This document shows, piece by piece, positions 1 through 11,485 of a stretch of DNA of 64,000 nucleotides; position 1 is the first letter of the stretch, and every line of letters starts with the position of its first letter. Source of the DNA: Oegoconia quadripuncta (taxonomy: Eukaryota > Arthropoda > Insecta > Lepidoptera > Autostichidae); assembly GCA_949316235.1 (NCBI GenBank), contig OX438743.1, forward strand, positions 18,287,771 to 18,351,770, in the 5' to 3' direction. Made by a program: the position numbers and the translations under genes. The notes beneath the pieces are model-generated. The model was not told the origin of the DNA. It was given only the letters and a program-made list of their open reading frames with translations, and searched no databases.

Positions 1-163
1 TTATAAGTTAGCACGGAGCTTGAGATAGCGCCCACTGCTTAAGATACATCTCGGGTAATATAGTCTCACGACTTGCATTGAGATTGGTTTATTAATACGG
101 GCCTAAGTTAACTTTAAGTTCTTCTCATGTACGATTGTAATCTGTTTTGTGTACCAATAATAT
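1..163. other. Unassigned AT-rich flank
   Basis: No gene is seen. A stretch near 58-100 loosely resembles the inner part of the small inverted-repeat element at 8790-8943 (shared words such as TAGTCTCA and CTTGCAT), so an old relative of that MITE may lie here. The match is weak. Confidence 0.3.
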
Positions 164-330
164 TGTTAATAGCATTGTTGTGTTCCGGTTGTCAGAGATA
201 AGATAGCCAGTCCCCCAAATGCGTTAGGGTTCCGGGTCAGTACGCTTCCACCTTCGACCTCATCGTCACTTAACGTCAGGTGTGATTGAGTTCAAGTACG
301 AACCTGTCGTGTTAAAAAAGAAAAATTAAA
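164..330 (+). mobile_element. SINE-A copy, 5'-truncated
   Basis: Carries the body and 3' tail of the tRNA-headed SINE called SINE-A here. It runs from the AATAGCATTGTTGTG block through the CTTCCACCTTCGACCTCATC block to the ATCAGGTGTGATTGAG-like tail and ends in A-rich sequence. The tRNA-like head with its A and B boxes is missing, as expected for a 5'-truncated copy. Confidence 0.85.
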
Positions 331-689
331 TAAAACACCAAACATCGCACGTAAATGGAGAAGATCGTTGCCGAAAACAAAGTGTGATATCAAATGAAAG
401 AATTTTAATTTGCCTTTGAAAACAGGTACAAAACAAACCATAAAGATAAAGGACATGCACATAAGGTAGGATCTAATCCGATTTCAATATCCATATTTCT
501 CCAAAATAAACTTGGACTTTTAAACGAAAACACGTTTATCGGAGGATCTTGTGTAGATTTATAACTATTTTTAAAGCCGTTTAGAGGTTCGGGAAGATGC
601 ATCTTGCACTTCGCAAAATGTATTGTATTGGATGTAGTAAAGTATGTCTAGGATAGGAGAATGCATGTGGGACGACTGATAAAATAATA

Positions 690-942
690 GTCTTTATTTT
701 TATATAAGAGGGCGGCAAACAAGTCACCTGATGGAAAGCAATCACCGCCGCCCATGGACACCTGCAACACCAAAAGGGTCACAGATGCGTTGCCGGCCTT
801 TGAGGAAGGTGTAGGCTCGATTCTTGAAGGTTCCAATGTCGTACTCGTTCGTGGAATACCGCTGCAGCAAGTCCGTTCCACGGGGTGGTCGTACGTGGTA
901 GGAAGTTTCTTGAGAAATGTACAGTGGTAGACTTCCACTCAT
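690..942 (-). mobile_element. Non-LTR retrotransposon C-terminus and 3' end
   Basis: A minus-strand frame (742-942) ends with residues such as YDIGTFKNRAYTFLKGRQR and a terminal GVAGVHGRR. This pattern is typical of the extreme C-terminus of reverse transcriptase ORFs in Jockey/CR1-like LINEs of Lepidoptera, where the protein ends FK-x-R-x-x-x-LKGRQR. A short 3' UTR follows, ending in an A/T-rich tail near 690. Only about 65 residues remain and no RT catalytic domain is present. The clade is judged by eye. Confidence 0.7.
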
Positions 943-2561
943 CCAGGTGATGTGGATGGTATTTTAATTTTCGGCGAGAAAGTTAAATTGAGCAGCAGTC
1001 TGAATTCAATATTCGATTATGATATCTATTTTACTATTAAGGGAGCATCCATAAACCATATAATTTCAATTTGCCTTCTTTAGCCACCCTCATGTAACCT
1101 AACGTGGAATTTACATGGCTTTGTGTAAAGTATTTTACGTCTTTGGTACAGGAAACCCTCTGTTGTTTCTAATTTCAAACCAAAAGATTAGGTGCGTTCC
1201 TAAACCGCGAAAATGGTTAATAACATAAATACAGCTAAGACGATCTATCAAACGTAATTTTTTCCCAATATAATAAGTATTGAAAAATTACGTAGCTCGG
1301 GCTCCAGCCATTTATACCCCTGCCCTTCCCCCCTCTCTAAGCAAACCATGTGGTTTATGGACGCTGCCTAACATTTGACTCAATGTAATCATAACACCAA
1401 TCACAGATACAATAGCGATACTAAAGTAAAATACATAAATTACTTTAATTTCGAAGCTCTTTTTGGATTTGTAAGTAATTCGAGCCCCTTGCTTCTCGAG
1501 AACAAACATACATTCGTTTATATAACATTTCTCCATAGCCTTATGTAATTATACTGCGAAAATAATATAGCTACAGTAAACTAATCTCACGGAGTCTACG
1601 TCGAGCTGCCGTATTTTTTTCAGTAATGTCGTTTAATGTACATCTTTCGTTAATTTTAGTAGACCACATAATTTGAATGCTGTAAGTTATTAGTAATCTA
1701 TAAAAAATAACTTACGGTTTTACTAAGTCGTCAAAAGCTTAGTATCTGTCAACTTTTAATTTTAGTTTAGTTAGTATCATCAGCAATATTATTCTTAATT
1801 GGCGTCTACTTCACTTGTCAAAATAGTCAAAACAAAATATTTCTAACGATAAAAGTAACTATGATTTTAGTAGTCAGTGGTGATCTATAAATGAGAAATA
1901 GTAATGGTCCAAAATTTGAGCCCTGTAGAACACCTTTACCTTTTCTTTTATAACCGAGGCGAAACTGGTAATTCGGTTTAAACAAATACGATTTAAAAGG
2001 TACAGCCACAGCTAACAATACTATAGTTATATAATTACTTGATTTGACTATCGATTTTCAAGATTTTGCTAATCAAAAACCTTAGACAGGTCACAAAAAA
2101 TTTTTGATGTAGAAATTGGGCAGAAACTTACTTATACTAAATTTCAGGAAAATTTTACTAACAGTGATATGACCATAAAATGAATAGAGCTTCGTAATAA
2201 AGTATGTTACTCTGTTGCTTGGTGAGAAAAACATTTCCAAAGAGTACATCCAAATAAAAACTAAATTCTTTCACTAGACATTCAAAGGAAAATTGAACCG
2301 TCAAAAATAATTACTTAAATGACGAATGAGTTGTCCAGTGTCCAGCTAAACTATTTCATTCCCCTCCACCGGGAGGAAAGTAATTTTCTCAACAAAAACT
2401 TTTTGTTCGATGCCCGCAAAATTTTTTGCTGATCACCACGCGGTCAGTTGCGCTGACCACACAGGGTTGAGAAATACAGGAGGTCTTTTAAGACTTATTA
2501 TATAACTAAGTATTATTATAAAATATATAACCTGGCTCAATTTAAATAACTTACCGTTTAT
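943..2561. other. Intergenic, no gene recognised
   Basis: AT-rich sequence with only short unrelated frames. I see no splice-linked coding pattern and no repeat shared with the rest of the window. Confidence 0.5.
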
Positions 2562-2784
2562 AAAACGAAGGTGGGTTTGATTCTCAGCGGGGTATATGTT
2601 TAGTAGTTCGTTTGGTTTGTGGTATCTTATCTAAAACAGCGCCCAAAGAGCGATGTGATAACATTGTTGTGTACCGGCTATTAGAGGTACGCTGGTCCCA
2701 AATAAGTTGAGAGTTCCAGGTGCGCGCTTCCACCTTCGGCCTCATCATCACTTAACATGAGTGTAATTGAGATAAATATTTCTA
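2562..2784 (+). mobile_element. SINE-A copy, diverged
   Basis: An old, mutated SINE-A copy. It starts within the tRNA-like head (a GGTTTGATTCTCAGCGGGG B-box region), keeps the TTCGTTTGGTTTGTGGTA block, and ends with CTTCCACCTTCGGCCTCATC and an ACTTAACATGAGTGTAATTGAG tail. It has internal deletions relative to the 6.3-kb copy. Confidence 0.7.
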
Positions 2785-2904
2785 ACAATGGTAATTTATA
2801 TAAACCAAAAGCCTCGATGGCATATATTGTATTTTTACCATAAAATGGATCCTAATACACTCTAGGTATGACGAATCTAACGACACAATACACTTCGAAA
2901 TCGG

Positions 2905-3303
2905 TCAAGCCGTTTGGCTACAAGATGCGCCAAAGGAACGAATATTCTTACATTTTTGCAAAGTATTACTTACCATAGTGTCCCACTGCTGGGCAAAGGC
3001 CTCCCTTATCTGTTTCCAGTCGTTTCTGTTCTTGGCGAGCACAAACCATCCCTTATTAAAACTGTCAAGCTCGTCTCTCCACCGTTTTCGCGGTTTACCA
3101 CGTTTGCGTCTGGCGGTTGTAGGAGTCCAAATAGTGGACGCATTTGCCCACAACTCGCACGGCATGCGGCCCACGTGACCCGCCCAGTCCCACTTCAACA
3201 TTGCCGCTTTTTCCCTACGTCAAAGATCCGAGTCCGTGAGCGTAGTGTAGCATTTCTGACGCGGTCGATCAGTTTGACTCCCAATATGCTACGTGGGCCA
3301 TGG
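2905..3303 (-). mobile_element. RTE-type LINE ORF C-terminus (broken)
   Basis: The minus-strand frame at 2905-3201 contains LKWDWAGHVGRM, then RRKRGKPRKRWRDEL, then REAFAQQWDTM. This ordered set (KW-x-WAGH, RG-P-RW-DDL, EA-Y/F-QQW) is characteristic of the C-terminus of RTE-clade reverse transcriptases. Upstream on the same strand, ILGVKLIDRVRNATLRSRT continues the protein in a different frame, so a frameshift lies near 3203. The catalytic RT domain is absent. Confidence 0.8.
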
Positions 3304-3735
3304 GCACTATGGGCTCTTAATAATAATAATTACTTACCATAAAATGTATTCTATGACACTCTGGGGATATACATATATGAAAAACATTACCCTCCTTTCT
3401 GGGATAGTCGGGTAGGTCTCCAACTCATTTTATTTGATAAAAATTATATGTTTGCGTTGACGGCGATACGTTCTCTCTCAAACCTTTCCCTCCTCTATGT
3501 CCGTCCTCCATGACGGGTGGTTTGCGGCGGCCGGCCAAGAGAGGAATTCCGCCAATCGTGACCACGCTGTTCCACCTCCATTATTTCCCATCCTGAAAGG
3601 AAAATAGATTTTTTTTTTCAAAAACTATCTATCTTCGAGAGAGACGTGTTAAACTAACACAAAGACTGTCAGTTTTGCCTTGTGATTGTTCATCTTTCAT
3701 TGTTGATTAAGGGTAATAAATAATAACATAGGTAT
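3304..3735. other. Intergenic, no gene recognised
   Basis: AT-rich apart from a short GC-rich patch around 3490-3570. No coding or repeat signature was identified. Confidence 0.45.
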
Positions 3736-4195
3736 ACCCTCTTATTCGTAAAAATTTACAAACGCTTTATAAGCCTGTTTTAGTTAAAATATGTTTTGTC
3801 ACTTTCTTTCATTACAACATTTCCTTATTTTATTGCAAGTTATGTTTATTAGTTTACAAGCACAGACACAGAGAGCAACTGTATTTACTTTTTTTTGTTT
3901 TACCTCCTTTTAAGCATCCTAGAAATTAAGATCTCAAAAAATGTAATATACAAAGACATATTTTATGGTACAACACTTGTGATACTTTGTTAATTGGATG
4001 GGGAAGAGACTGGTTACCCACAACACAGGGAATCCTAGTGTGGAGACCAGGGCTACCTCACTGCTTATATTGTAACACTGTTTTTGACACAATAAAAATG
4101 ATTTTACTTTTTACTTTATGAACGACAGATACAAAACATACTTGAACTAAAACAGGCTTATAAAGCGTTTGTAAATTTTTATGAATAAGCCGGAT
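3736..4195. mobile_element. MITE with ~60-bp terminal inverted repeats
   Basis: The left end (about 3739-3800) and the right end (about 4131-4193) are reverse complements over roughly 60 bp with few mismatches. They share the words TTTACAAACGCTTTATAAGC and CTGTTTTAGTT. The interior (~330 bp) has no transposase frame. This is the structure of a non-autonomous DNA transposon. The target duplication is not clear, so the superfamily is open. Confidence 0.8.
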
Positions 4196-4324
4196 AGTAT
4201 TTTGTGGATTCGGTACGTAAATAGAATAGGAACAACCCGTCTCTTACAATGATGGTCGTAAATAATAATAATAAATCATTTATTTTCAAGCAACTAAAAT
4301 CCATAGATACATATCTATTGACAA

Positions 4325-4596
4325 CCTGTTTCGTGTAGTGGTTAGAAACTCTGACTGCTATATCCAAAAGTTCGCAGGTTCGAATCCCGCCGGGGGAATA
4401 TGTTTGTATGATGAATACAGACATATGCTGCCGAGTTACGGATGTTTTTCATTTATTAAGTAGTAAATAAATACTTATTATAAATGAAAACATCCATAAC
4501 TCGGGCACGCATATCCGTATTATGCCCCCAGCGGGATTCGAACCCGCGACCAGTAGTAGTCAGAGTTTCTAACCACTGTACTAAACAGGTCGTGTA
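4325..4596. mobile_element. Two SINE-B copies in tail-to-tail inverted array
   Basis: The plus copy (about 4325-4447) has a tRNA-like head with the A-box-like CGTGTAGTGGTTAG and the perfect B box GGTTCGAATCC. The minus copy (about 4483-4596) reads the same head from the other end. The tails face each other across ~35 bp of AT-rich sequence, so the locus is a near-palindrome of about 270 bp. Both copies lack the distal SINE-B tail seen at 43.5 and 61.8 kb. Confidence 0.85.
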
Positions 4597-4702
4597 TGTG
4601 ATTGTGGAATGAATGAGTGGTTGTTTGTCACAGCCCTGTGCACAGTGGTTGGGATTACTTTACCGGGTAATTATGAGAAAACCGGTAGACCAATGGACAG
4701 GT
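4597..4702. other. Short unassigned spacer
   Basis: Nothing recognised between the inverted SINE-B pair and the LINE end that follows. Confidence 0.4.
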
Positions 4703-5115
4703 ATTTATTTATTTATTTATCATTTATTGCACACAAGAAAAAAAGACATACAGATACAACATAATAGAGACGACACAACAGGTTCTGCATAAGCAGAAGC
4801 AGAGCAAAAGTAGAAGCATTGTAGAAATAATTCTACAATGAAATTTCTTCCAGCAGGCCTACGAAAGAGAGATATGACTGGAAGAGGCAGATAAGACGTG
4901 CACAATCTAAAAAATGGATAAATATGATAGATAAAAAACCTAACTGAATATAAATGTAACTACATACTAATAAGTACATAAATACATAAATAAGTACATA
5001 TTTCAATACATACGAATATAAAGTATAACATACATATAATAAACGGAATAACACTATGAAATGGAAAGGTAATGTTCCTTAACTCTTTTCCTAAAGTATA
5101 GGTATATTGAGATAA
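4703..5115 (-). mobile_element. LINE 3' end, decayed (family shared with 39.5 and 60.6 kb)
   Basis: Read on the minus strand, the sequence ends in a TGCAATAAATGATAAATAAA-type tail, and its 5' side contains an FRKRVKEHYLS-like reading (around 5050-5100). That reading matches the C-terminal FKKRLKEHYLS of the better preserved copy at 39.8 kb. Stop codons and indels break the frame. It is the C-terminus plus 3' UTR of a Jockey/CR1-like LINE. Confidence 0.6.
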
Positions 5116-6293
5116 AGTATCGATGTTATGTGTGTCTTAGGGTAAGTGATTTTTTGTCTACATTTTAGTGTACAAGGCCGTAGTTTGTTTCGTTATTATT
5201 ACTATCGTACGGCTATCTTGTTAGTATTTCATTATGTTGTTTTTGAATTTTAAATTCGCAATATATTTACGAAACTTAATGGACCCAAAAAAAAAAACTG
5301 AAATACGTAATGTAAATATTAAGATTTAAAAATAAACTTGCTATTCATGTCATAAATACAAAGTCACTAAGTCATTCAATGGACAATGGTGTCTTTCTCC
5401 CTGGAACAGTACGATGCGACGGCACCACTCCAAAACTGGTTTTAGTTTAGTTTAGTTTAGTTGGTATACATCCGAATCGACACCAATGGCTCTTATAATA
5501 AGGTTCGGGTAGACATTCAAAATTTGCCTTTAAATAAATGTAAAATTACAATTAAACGGAAACTATGTGCGAAAGGCTATTTAAAAATTTCATTATATTT
5601 AGTTGATAAAAATGCATGGCCATGAACCTCGGCGATATTCAGTCCATTATTTTCTTGTTTTCTTTATCGAATAATAAAATTCTAAAAATAATTATTTAAA
5701 AAGAGCAACCCCTGAGTTACTTCTCTGAGTGGTCGGCCTTGTAAAGCGGTAATGTCATGCTCATGACGTTTCAGATGTTATTTTTATAACTATCGTAATA
5801 TTTCCTTTTCATTTGATTTGAAATCGAGTCCAGTGGGTCAATGAGAACCGGGAGAAGACAGTCTTCTCCAGTTTTGTACAGCTGATGATTCCGTTATCCA
5901 GATGAACTACGAGGAAAGACTCCAAGCAATCCCCACCGGATATAGCTTATATAGGCTATATTATGATGATATACGAGATAATCACCATAAATTGAGTCTT
6001 GATTTGCAATTTGAAACTAATCAGATAGCATAATTGATATACTCTCACCACAGACTATACTATGTTCTAACATAACTCTCACACAGAGCTCTGATAAGTT
6101 CGCATACATTACCTAAATACAAAGCGAATGCATACTTATTTACATAAGTTCCTGTTTATTTTTAAATTCTCAACACTCAATTCTTTATTGCGTTCCACAA
6201 TGCTAGCACTTCAAGACTGGTAAGTATATTAAATAAATATAAATTTAAAATTTAAACATTAAAACATAACAAAACAAGAGGTTATATAATCAA
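5116..6293. other. Intergenic, no gene recognised
   Basis: AT-rich DNA. A short TTTAGTTTAGTTTAG run lies near 5440. No coding frame above background. Confidence 0.5.
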
Positions 6294-6621
6294 CCGCCTC
6301 CGTGGCTCAATGTAAATAACATTGGGTTTACGATTCAGAGGTCGCGGGTTCGATCCCCAGCGGGGTACATGTTTAAGTACTCGGTTTGGTTGGTGGTAGG
6401 GCATTTTAAACGTACGCCTGGCTAGCTACCACCACCTTATCTAAATCTGCCGCCAAGCAGCAATGTTAATAGCATTGTTGTGTTCCGGTTGTCAGAGATA
6501 AGATAGCCAGTCCCCCAAATGTGTTGGGTTTCCGGGTCAATACGCTTCCATCTTCGACCTCATCTTCACTTAACATCAGGTGTGATTGAGTCAAATACCA
6601 AACCGTCGTGCATAAAAAAAA
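6294..6621 (+). mobile_element. SINE-A, full-length reference copy
   Basis: About 328 bp. The tRNA-like head starts CCGCCTCCGTGG and has an A-box-like TGGCTCAATGTAA and a perfect B box GGTTCGATCCCC, which is an RNA polymerase III promoter arrangement. The body contains GGTGGTAGGGCATTTTAAA, TAGCTACCACC and TCTGCCGCCAAGCAGCAATG. The conserved tail is CATCTTCACTTAACATCAGG then TGTGATTGAG, ending in an A run. At least a dozen partial or full copies occur in this window. Confidence 0.93.
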
Positions 6622-7165
6622 TGTATTCGTTTAAGTACGGTAAATCGCCGATCACTCCACATCCTGCAGCTGGCAAATCTGATGTTGAAAGTCGGGTCTG
6701 ATTGAGTTCCACAACATGTGTGCGACTATACCACATTTCCTCTCTACAATCATAACATATATCTAAAAGTGACGGGATAAAACGAATTATAGGATAAATA
6801 GATAAAGAGAAGACCATTTCGGTACAGAATAAGAAGAGATGATAATCATAAGTTTGTCAGTTTGGTCATTTCTTGTGTTGCTGCTTGATGAGGTCATACA
6901 GATGTTCGACGACACGCGCCAAAAAAGATCTAAAGTATTTCTGATACTTTTACGCTTGGTACGTGTATAGCTCGAGAAATGGAAGACGTGTCTATGGCGA
7001 TATCAGACTTGATTGGATAGTAAGTAGGTAAATGTTGATTCAGATCACAAAATTCTAAATTTGCCCCATTATTTAGCGTTAGTACTAATAAAAAAAAAGT
7101 TAGTTCTAAATATGTGATTTAGGTTTCGGCACAGAATTAATATAGTACTGTTTCGGTTCCTTACA
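6622..7165. other. Intergenic, no gene recognised
   Basis: No coding pattern or repeat shared elsewhere in the window was seen. Confidence 0.45.
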
Positions 7166-7503
7166 GTCAATCTAACTAATATATTAATGCGAAAGTTTGG
7201 ATTTATGTTTGTTTATCTCTTTGTTTATTGCTCAATCACGGCGAACCGGATTAAGGGATATGGATGAAAGGTATATATTTAGGTAGAACACATATAGAAC
7301 TCTTTCGGAGTTAAGCTCGCCTTTGTACATTTTATATACAAGGCACATTTCTGTAACAGTTTTTTAAGATAAGCTATTACCCTATCCTGGATTAAAACAT
7401 ATTTTTTATCCCGATAAAGTGAGTATGTCCCGAGGGATAAACAAATTAAACATTTCCGCGTTAAAGTTATTCCACGCAGGCGAAGCCACGGGCGAAAAGC
7501 TAG
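7166..7503 (+). mobile_element. Short interspersed element ending in GCGAAAAGCTAGT
   Basis: Begins near a TAATATATTAATGCGAAAGTTTGG block, contains TTGCTCAATCACGGCGAACC and TTTTTTATCCCGATAAAGTG, and ends with GGCGAAGCCACGGGCGAAAA and GCTAGT. The same ordered blocks recur at 52.69, 58.7-59.3 and 62.5-62.8 kb. It has no coding capacity. This is a widespread kind of non-autonomous repeat in Lepidoptera. The class is uncertain (MITE-like). Confidence 0.75.
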
Positions 7504-8018
7504 TTCCTACAATAAGTAGTTTCTAAAACCTCCTAACAAAAATTTATCACAATTTTAATACAATTGCGATCCCAAAACGTCCATCCAGCGATAAATTCCC
7601 GAACATTATATTGAAATGTATCCAGCACCCCGGGGTGGAATTAAGGCCGACAATTGTATAATTTATGCATCCCCACGATCCCGGGGGCGCCATCGGGGTC
7701 CGTATCGACACTCGTGTTGCCAGATGATAATTGAATGAGGTTATCCTAAAAATTTGGGGAGAAATTTAATGATCTCGCGATTGAGTAATGTAATATACTC
7801 TCCAAAGTTTAGCTAGGGACCATTAGTACTATTATCTTAATAATCTTAAATCTATACTAGTTTATAAAGCATCAGTCTGTCGTCCGTCCGTCTGTCATGC
7901 GTAATTTGCTGAACCCATCCCATTGAAATCAAGTAAAATTTGTACTATATCCACTAGACAACGATAAACATAAATAAACATTTATAGATACATCAATAAT
8001 TTGTGTATAACTTCTGCC
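7504..8018. other. Intergenic, no gene recognised
   Basis: Contains a short GC-rich stretch around 7628-7705 and a (CCGT)n-like run near 7880-7895. No gene is supported. Confidence 0.4.
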
Positions 8019-8092
8019 ACTAGTGGGATATGAACCGGCATCTTTTAGTTTCCAAGGCAGAATCTTTACCTCTAGCAAAAGGCGCCAAACTA
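8019..8092 (-). repeat. Decayed tRNA-like SINE head
   Basis: On the minus strand a B-box-like GGTTCATATCCC lies at a plausible distance downstream of an A-box-like TTGCTAGAGGTAA. The sequence cannot fold as a complete tRNA and flanks an A/T-rich body on its 3' side. It is best read as an old SINE head of a different family from SINE-A. Confidence 0.4.
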
Positions 8093-8754
8093 CGATCTAA
8101 TGAAACCGTCACAGATTACTGGATTTAACTTTTCGTGCTTTGACATTTTGTAAAATGATTTGACAAATTGGGTACAAATGATTTGAACTTCAAATTTCGT
8201 CCACAGAGTACTTGCTGAGATTCAGCTTGTAACCATTTTGCCAAGTATCTGAAATGAGTGGTCCACATATTGGATAATATCTTCAATCTTTTACGAGTGA
8301 CTTTTTGAATATCAATTATGAGTTTTGACTGTTTTTGACTAAATATACGTTATTATATTGTTTCAATATAATACTGTTGGAGCTGCAACGTTTATGTAGC
8401 GTGCCAGGTATGTTTTCTGAGGCACATACTGATGGCTTCCATGCCATTGTACACAAAACGTTAGCGTTCATTATGGACCCTGTCGGCCACAACAATTAGC
8501 AGAGAGGAGGACGATTCCTACGGAACATTATTGTTACATTTATTATATTACAAAAATTAAATTAAATTAAATTCATATTAGTTTTATCATTGAAATATTC
8601 ATCAATTGTTTAATAACATTCATTAATTAAGAATTACTTAAGCTTTATAAATGAATTGTAATTTTTTTATTTATTCAGATATCTTATTACACATTTTTAT
8701 AGACATTATAAGCAGACTTTTTGGCAACATTAACCCATTTCTGTGGCGTAATAG
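8093..8754. other. Intergenic, no gene recognised
   Basis: AT-rich sequence without coding frames or repeats matched within the window. Confidence 0.45.
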
Positions 8755-8990
8755 GTGACGCGTCCGGCCCCATCTTCACTTAACATCAGCAAGGCTACTA
8801 CAACTTGGAGCGACATAGTCTCAGTCTCTTGCATCTAAATTGGTTGTCGCTTAATAGCTGTCAGCTTGACCGCCAATCGGCGTTGAGAGATGTGGGCTAT
8901 GTCGCACATGTCACTCGAGTCGCGCTAAGTTGTAGTAGCCCTGCAGGTGTGACTGAGGTCAACAGCTGACCCGCTGTGTATAAAAAAGAC
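8755..8990 (+). mobile_element. SINE-A tail split by a MITE
   Basis: The left part (8755-8789) carries CATCTTCACTTAACATCAG and the right part (8944-8990) resumes with CAGGTGTGACTGAGGTCAA and a TGTGTATAAAAAA end. Together they are one SINE-A 3' tail. The 154 bp in between are foreign (see 8790-8943), with CAG duplicated on both sides. Only the 3' end of the SINE is present. Confidence 0.85.
8790..8943. mobile_element. 154-bp MITE inserted in SINE-A
   Basis: The termini are inverted repeats: CAAGGCTACTACAACTT at the left against AAGTTGTAGTAGCCCTG at the right (16 of 17 pair). A second inverted pair, GCGACATAG / CTATGTCGC, lies further in. It is flanked by a 3-bp duplication, CAG at 8787-8789 and 8944-8946. 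There is no coding capacity. A 3-bp duplication fits several DNA transposon superfamilies, so I do not assign one. Confidence 0.85.
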
Positions 8991-9123
8991 ACTAAACCAA
9001 TCGATCTGTGACATTGTCGTGAATACCATAAAATTACGTAGGTACGACTTTGTATAGGATGGTAGACACTAGAGAATGGTATGTGCTGACCATTCGCTCT
9101 CACGATTTGTTCTGGGTTTTACG

Positions 9124-9200
9124 AGCGTCGGACCTCGTTTAGTGTTAACGACTTTGAATCGGCAGTTCTTGGTTTGAATCCCTAAATAGAGGCATACTGC
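9124..9200 (+). repeat. tRNA-like SINE head, decayed
   Basis: Contains a B-box-like GGTTTGAATCCC and an upstream TTTAGTGTTAACGAC region in A-box position. No functional tRNA cloverleaf is apparent. It is probably an old SINE head. Confidence 0.35.
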
Positions 9201-9302
9201 TACTTATTCTGAAATAGAGGGTGCTTACTTATTACTTTGTGGAGTTGGGTAATACCCTATTGCTTGCTGAACGTCGTTTTGCATTCTATCATTCAAGTAG
9301 TG

Positions 9303-9653
9303 TTTTTTTTTATGTACAAAAGGTTGGTACTTGACCTCAATCACAACTGATGTTAAGTGAAGTTGAAGTAGAAGGTGGAAGCGTACTGACCCGGAAACCC
9401 CAACACATTTGGAGGACTAGCCAGTCTCTTATCTCTGACAACCGGAACACAACAATGCTATTAACATTGCTGCTTGGCGGCAGATTTAGATAAGATGGTG
9501 GTAAGCCAGGCGGACATTTGGTTTTTGGTAGGGCATTTAAAATGCCCTACCAACAATCAAACCGAGTACTTAAACATGTACCCCGCTGTGGATCGAACCC
9601 GCGACCTCCGAATCGTAAACCCAATGTTGTTTACATTAAGCCACGGAGGCGGT
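9303..9653 (-). mobile_element. SINE-A, full-length, with small internal inversion-duplication
   Basis: The complete SINE-A order is present on the minus strand. The A-rich 3' end is near 9303-9312, and the tRNA-like head with a GGTTCGATCC B box and CCGCCTCCGTGG lies at 9590-9653. Relative to other copies there is an extra ~19-bp stretch at 9519-9537. It is an inverted copy of the adjacent bases, creating the palindrome GGTAGGGCATTTAAAATGCC (9527-9551). Confidence 0.9.
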
Positions 9654-9819
9654 TAAGGTTAAAGTTCAAGTAGTGTTACCAAATTTGAGACAAGATGAAG
9701 AACATAGCATTTATTATATAACGTCAAGACCTTTATCCCAACTGGGGTGGTCAGAGATATCCCAAACATTAGCGTTAGGTATTCCTAACAACATCCACGG
9801 TTCACCTTTCGAAATATAC

Positions 9820-9860
9820 TTTTTTTTATGCACTACAGGTTAGCACTTGACCTCAATCAC
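9820..9860 (-). mobile_element. SINE-A tail fragment
   Basis: Only the last ~40 bp of the SINE-A tail is present: an A run on the minus strand, the GTGCATAAAA-like end and the TTGACCTCAATCAC tail word. The rest is unrelated sequence. Confidence 0.7.
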
Positions 9861-11485
9861 TGATACTGAAATTTACATCACAATTACACATGAGCAAATC
9901 TGTAGATGTTTTTTGATGGAAAGTCCCTTAGTCGCCTTTCACAACACCCGTGAGAAGAGATGCTTAGTTATATATTTTTTACATAGTCATCCCAAAATAA
10001 AGTCTTTTAAACATTCAACAAACAATCAACAATCTATCTTCGGCATTATACAAATCATCGAGCATTTGTAAACTGGTTACCTGTAATATGCTATTTACAA
10101 TGGGCACAACCCTAAAATCCTAAAAAAAAACAGCTGTTGCAAGTTATTTTGTTTTGCAGTATATACAAATAACAGATCATAAAAAGCAATAACAATAGCC
10201 TCCAAAATACAAAACCGATCCCACAACAATGATAAAAAAGTAATCATCCTACGCCATAACTCGATTCCGCTTCCATACTGAAAACAGCAAAGCACGCGCT
10301 GGCATTAATTTATATGCAAAACATCACGACGTAGCCGAAGCAATGTGCGCTGAAAACTCGTTAAAGTCTTATGTGTAATGACCTGAAAATTAGGGTTCCA
10401 TGTATGTAATGATATTTCGACCCAAAATTATTTCCTTTTATACACAATGGGTTCACTTCCCTTCACAGCTGATACATTCTGTCACTTTGGTACTTTGATA
10501 TTCATATTTATCACCCTTGCGAGTGATGTTGCATTTTGTTTTTATTTCTTGATGAGCATTCTGAGTATTGAAGCTTAACATTAGCAGAATATTGTGCAGC
10601 AAAAGTCAGTGATGGTGTGCAAGTGAAGAGAAGTGTAAATTACAGTGGGTAACGAAGCTTTCGGGTTCCATCAAGAAGCCAGAAAATCTCCGTAAAGCAT
10701 TCTGCCCCTTTACTGAAAATTTACTACAGAATGTTTTCGTGTTTAGGCTGATGACTTCACTGCCAAAGCCATAATTAATTAAACAAAATCACCCTCACGC
10801 CTAGTGTTGCCATCTCAGTTAATCAGAAATCCGGGAGATGAAAAGAAATCAAAAATCTTTGATTTAAAGTTGTATTTTTTACACTGCGAACAACTCTCAT
10901 TACCTTTTGATTCGAAACTATAAAATCATGGAATTGTAATTTGATATTTGTACACACTTGTATTTCAGATAATACATGATTTTCATTAGCCGATTGCGAA
11001 TTTTCGACCACATTTCATTTACTACGCTTAAACACGGATAAGGGATCGAGTCCGGGATATTTTAATGCCCCAGGTTGAGCCGAGAGATTTTTTTCCAAGA
11101 GAATCCCGGAATTCAGGGAAAGTTGGCAAGCCTACTTACACCCCCGCTGTTGAAGCGGCACTGGGAGACTGGCCAGACTAGCGGCCACCTGACAATCAAT
11201 ATTTCTAAGACGCTCCTGTAGGCCACCGACTTGGTTTAACTTCTAGGTGATCAGAGAGCTGTAACATTACATTATTGTACTTTGAAAGGAGCAATAATTT
11301 ATCACTTTTGCTAACTTCACTCTTGTTACCCCGCCCGATTAACCTTCACACTGTTCTCTGACACTGTTGTGTGAAATCGTTCCCGTTTTTCGGTTACCTG
11401 ATTTCTTAAGTTAGTAAATTGAATAGCAGATTAGCAGAGCCTTGAACACCGTCGCAAAGTCGCCTGTCTCTCAGTTTTTTACAGG
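9861..11485. other. Intergenic, no gene recognised
   Basis: Several short open frames without family features. No convincing splice-linked gene and no shared repeat. Confidence 0.45.

Noticed and set aside
6294..6370. tRNA genes at SINE heads (also 4325, 9590, 36819, 43640, 55210, 56514, 60763, 60994)
   Set aside because: A and B boxes are present, but the acceptor stem and anticodon arm do not pair properly and each head (except 60763) runs into a SINE body.
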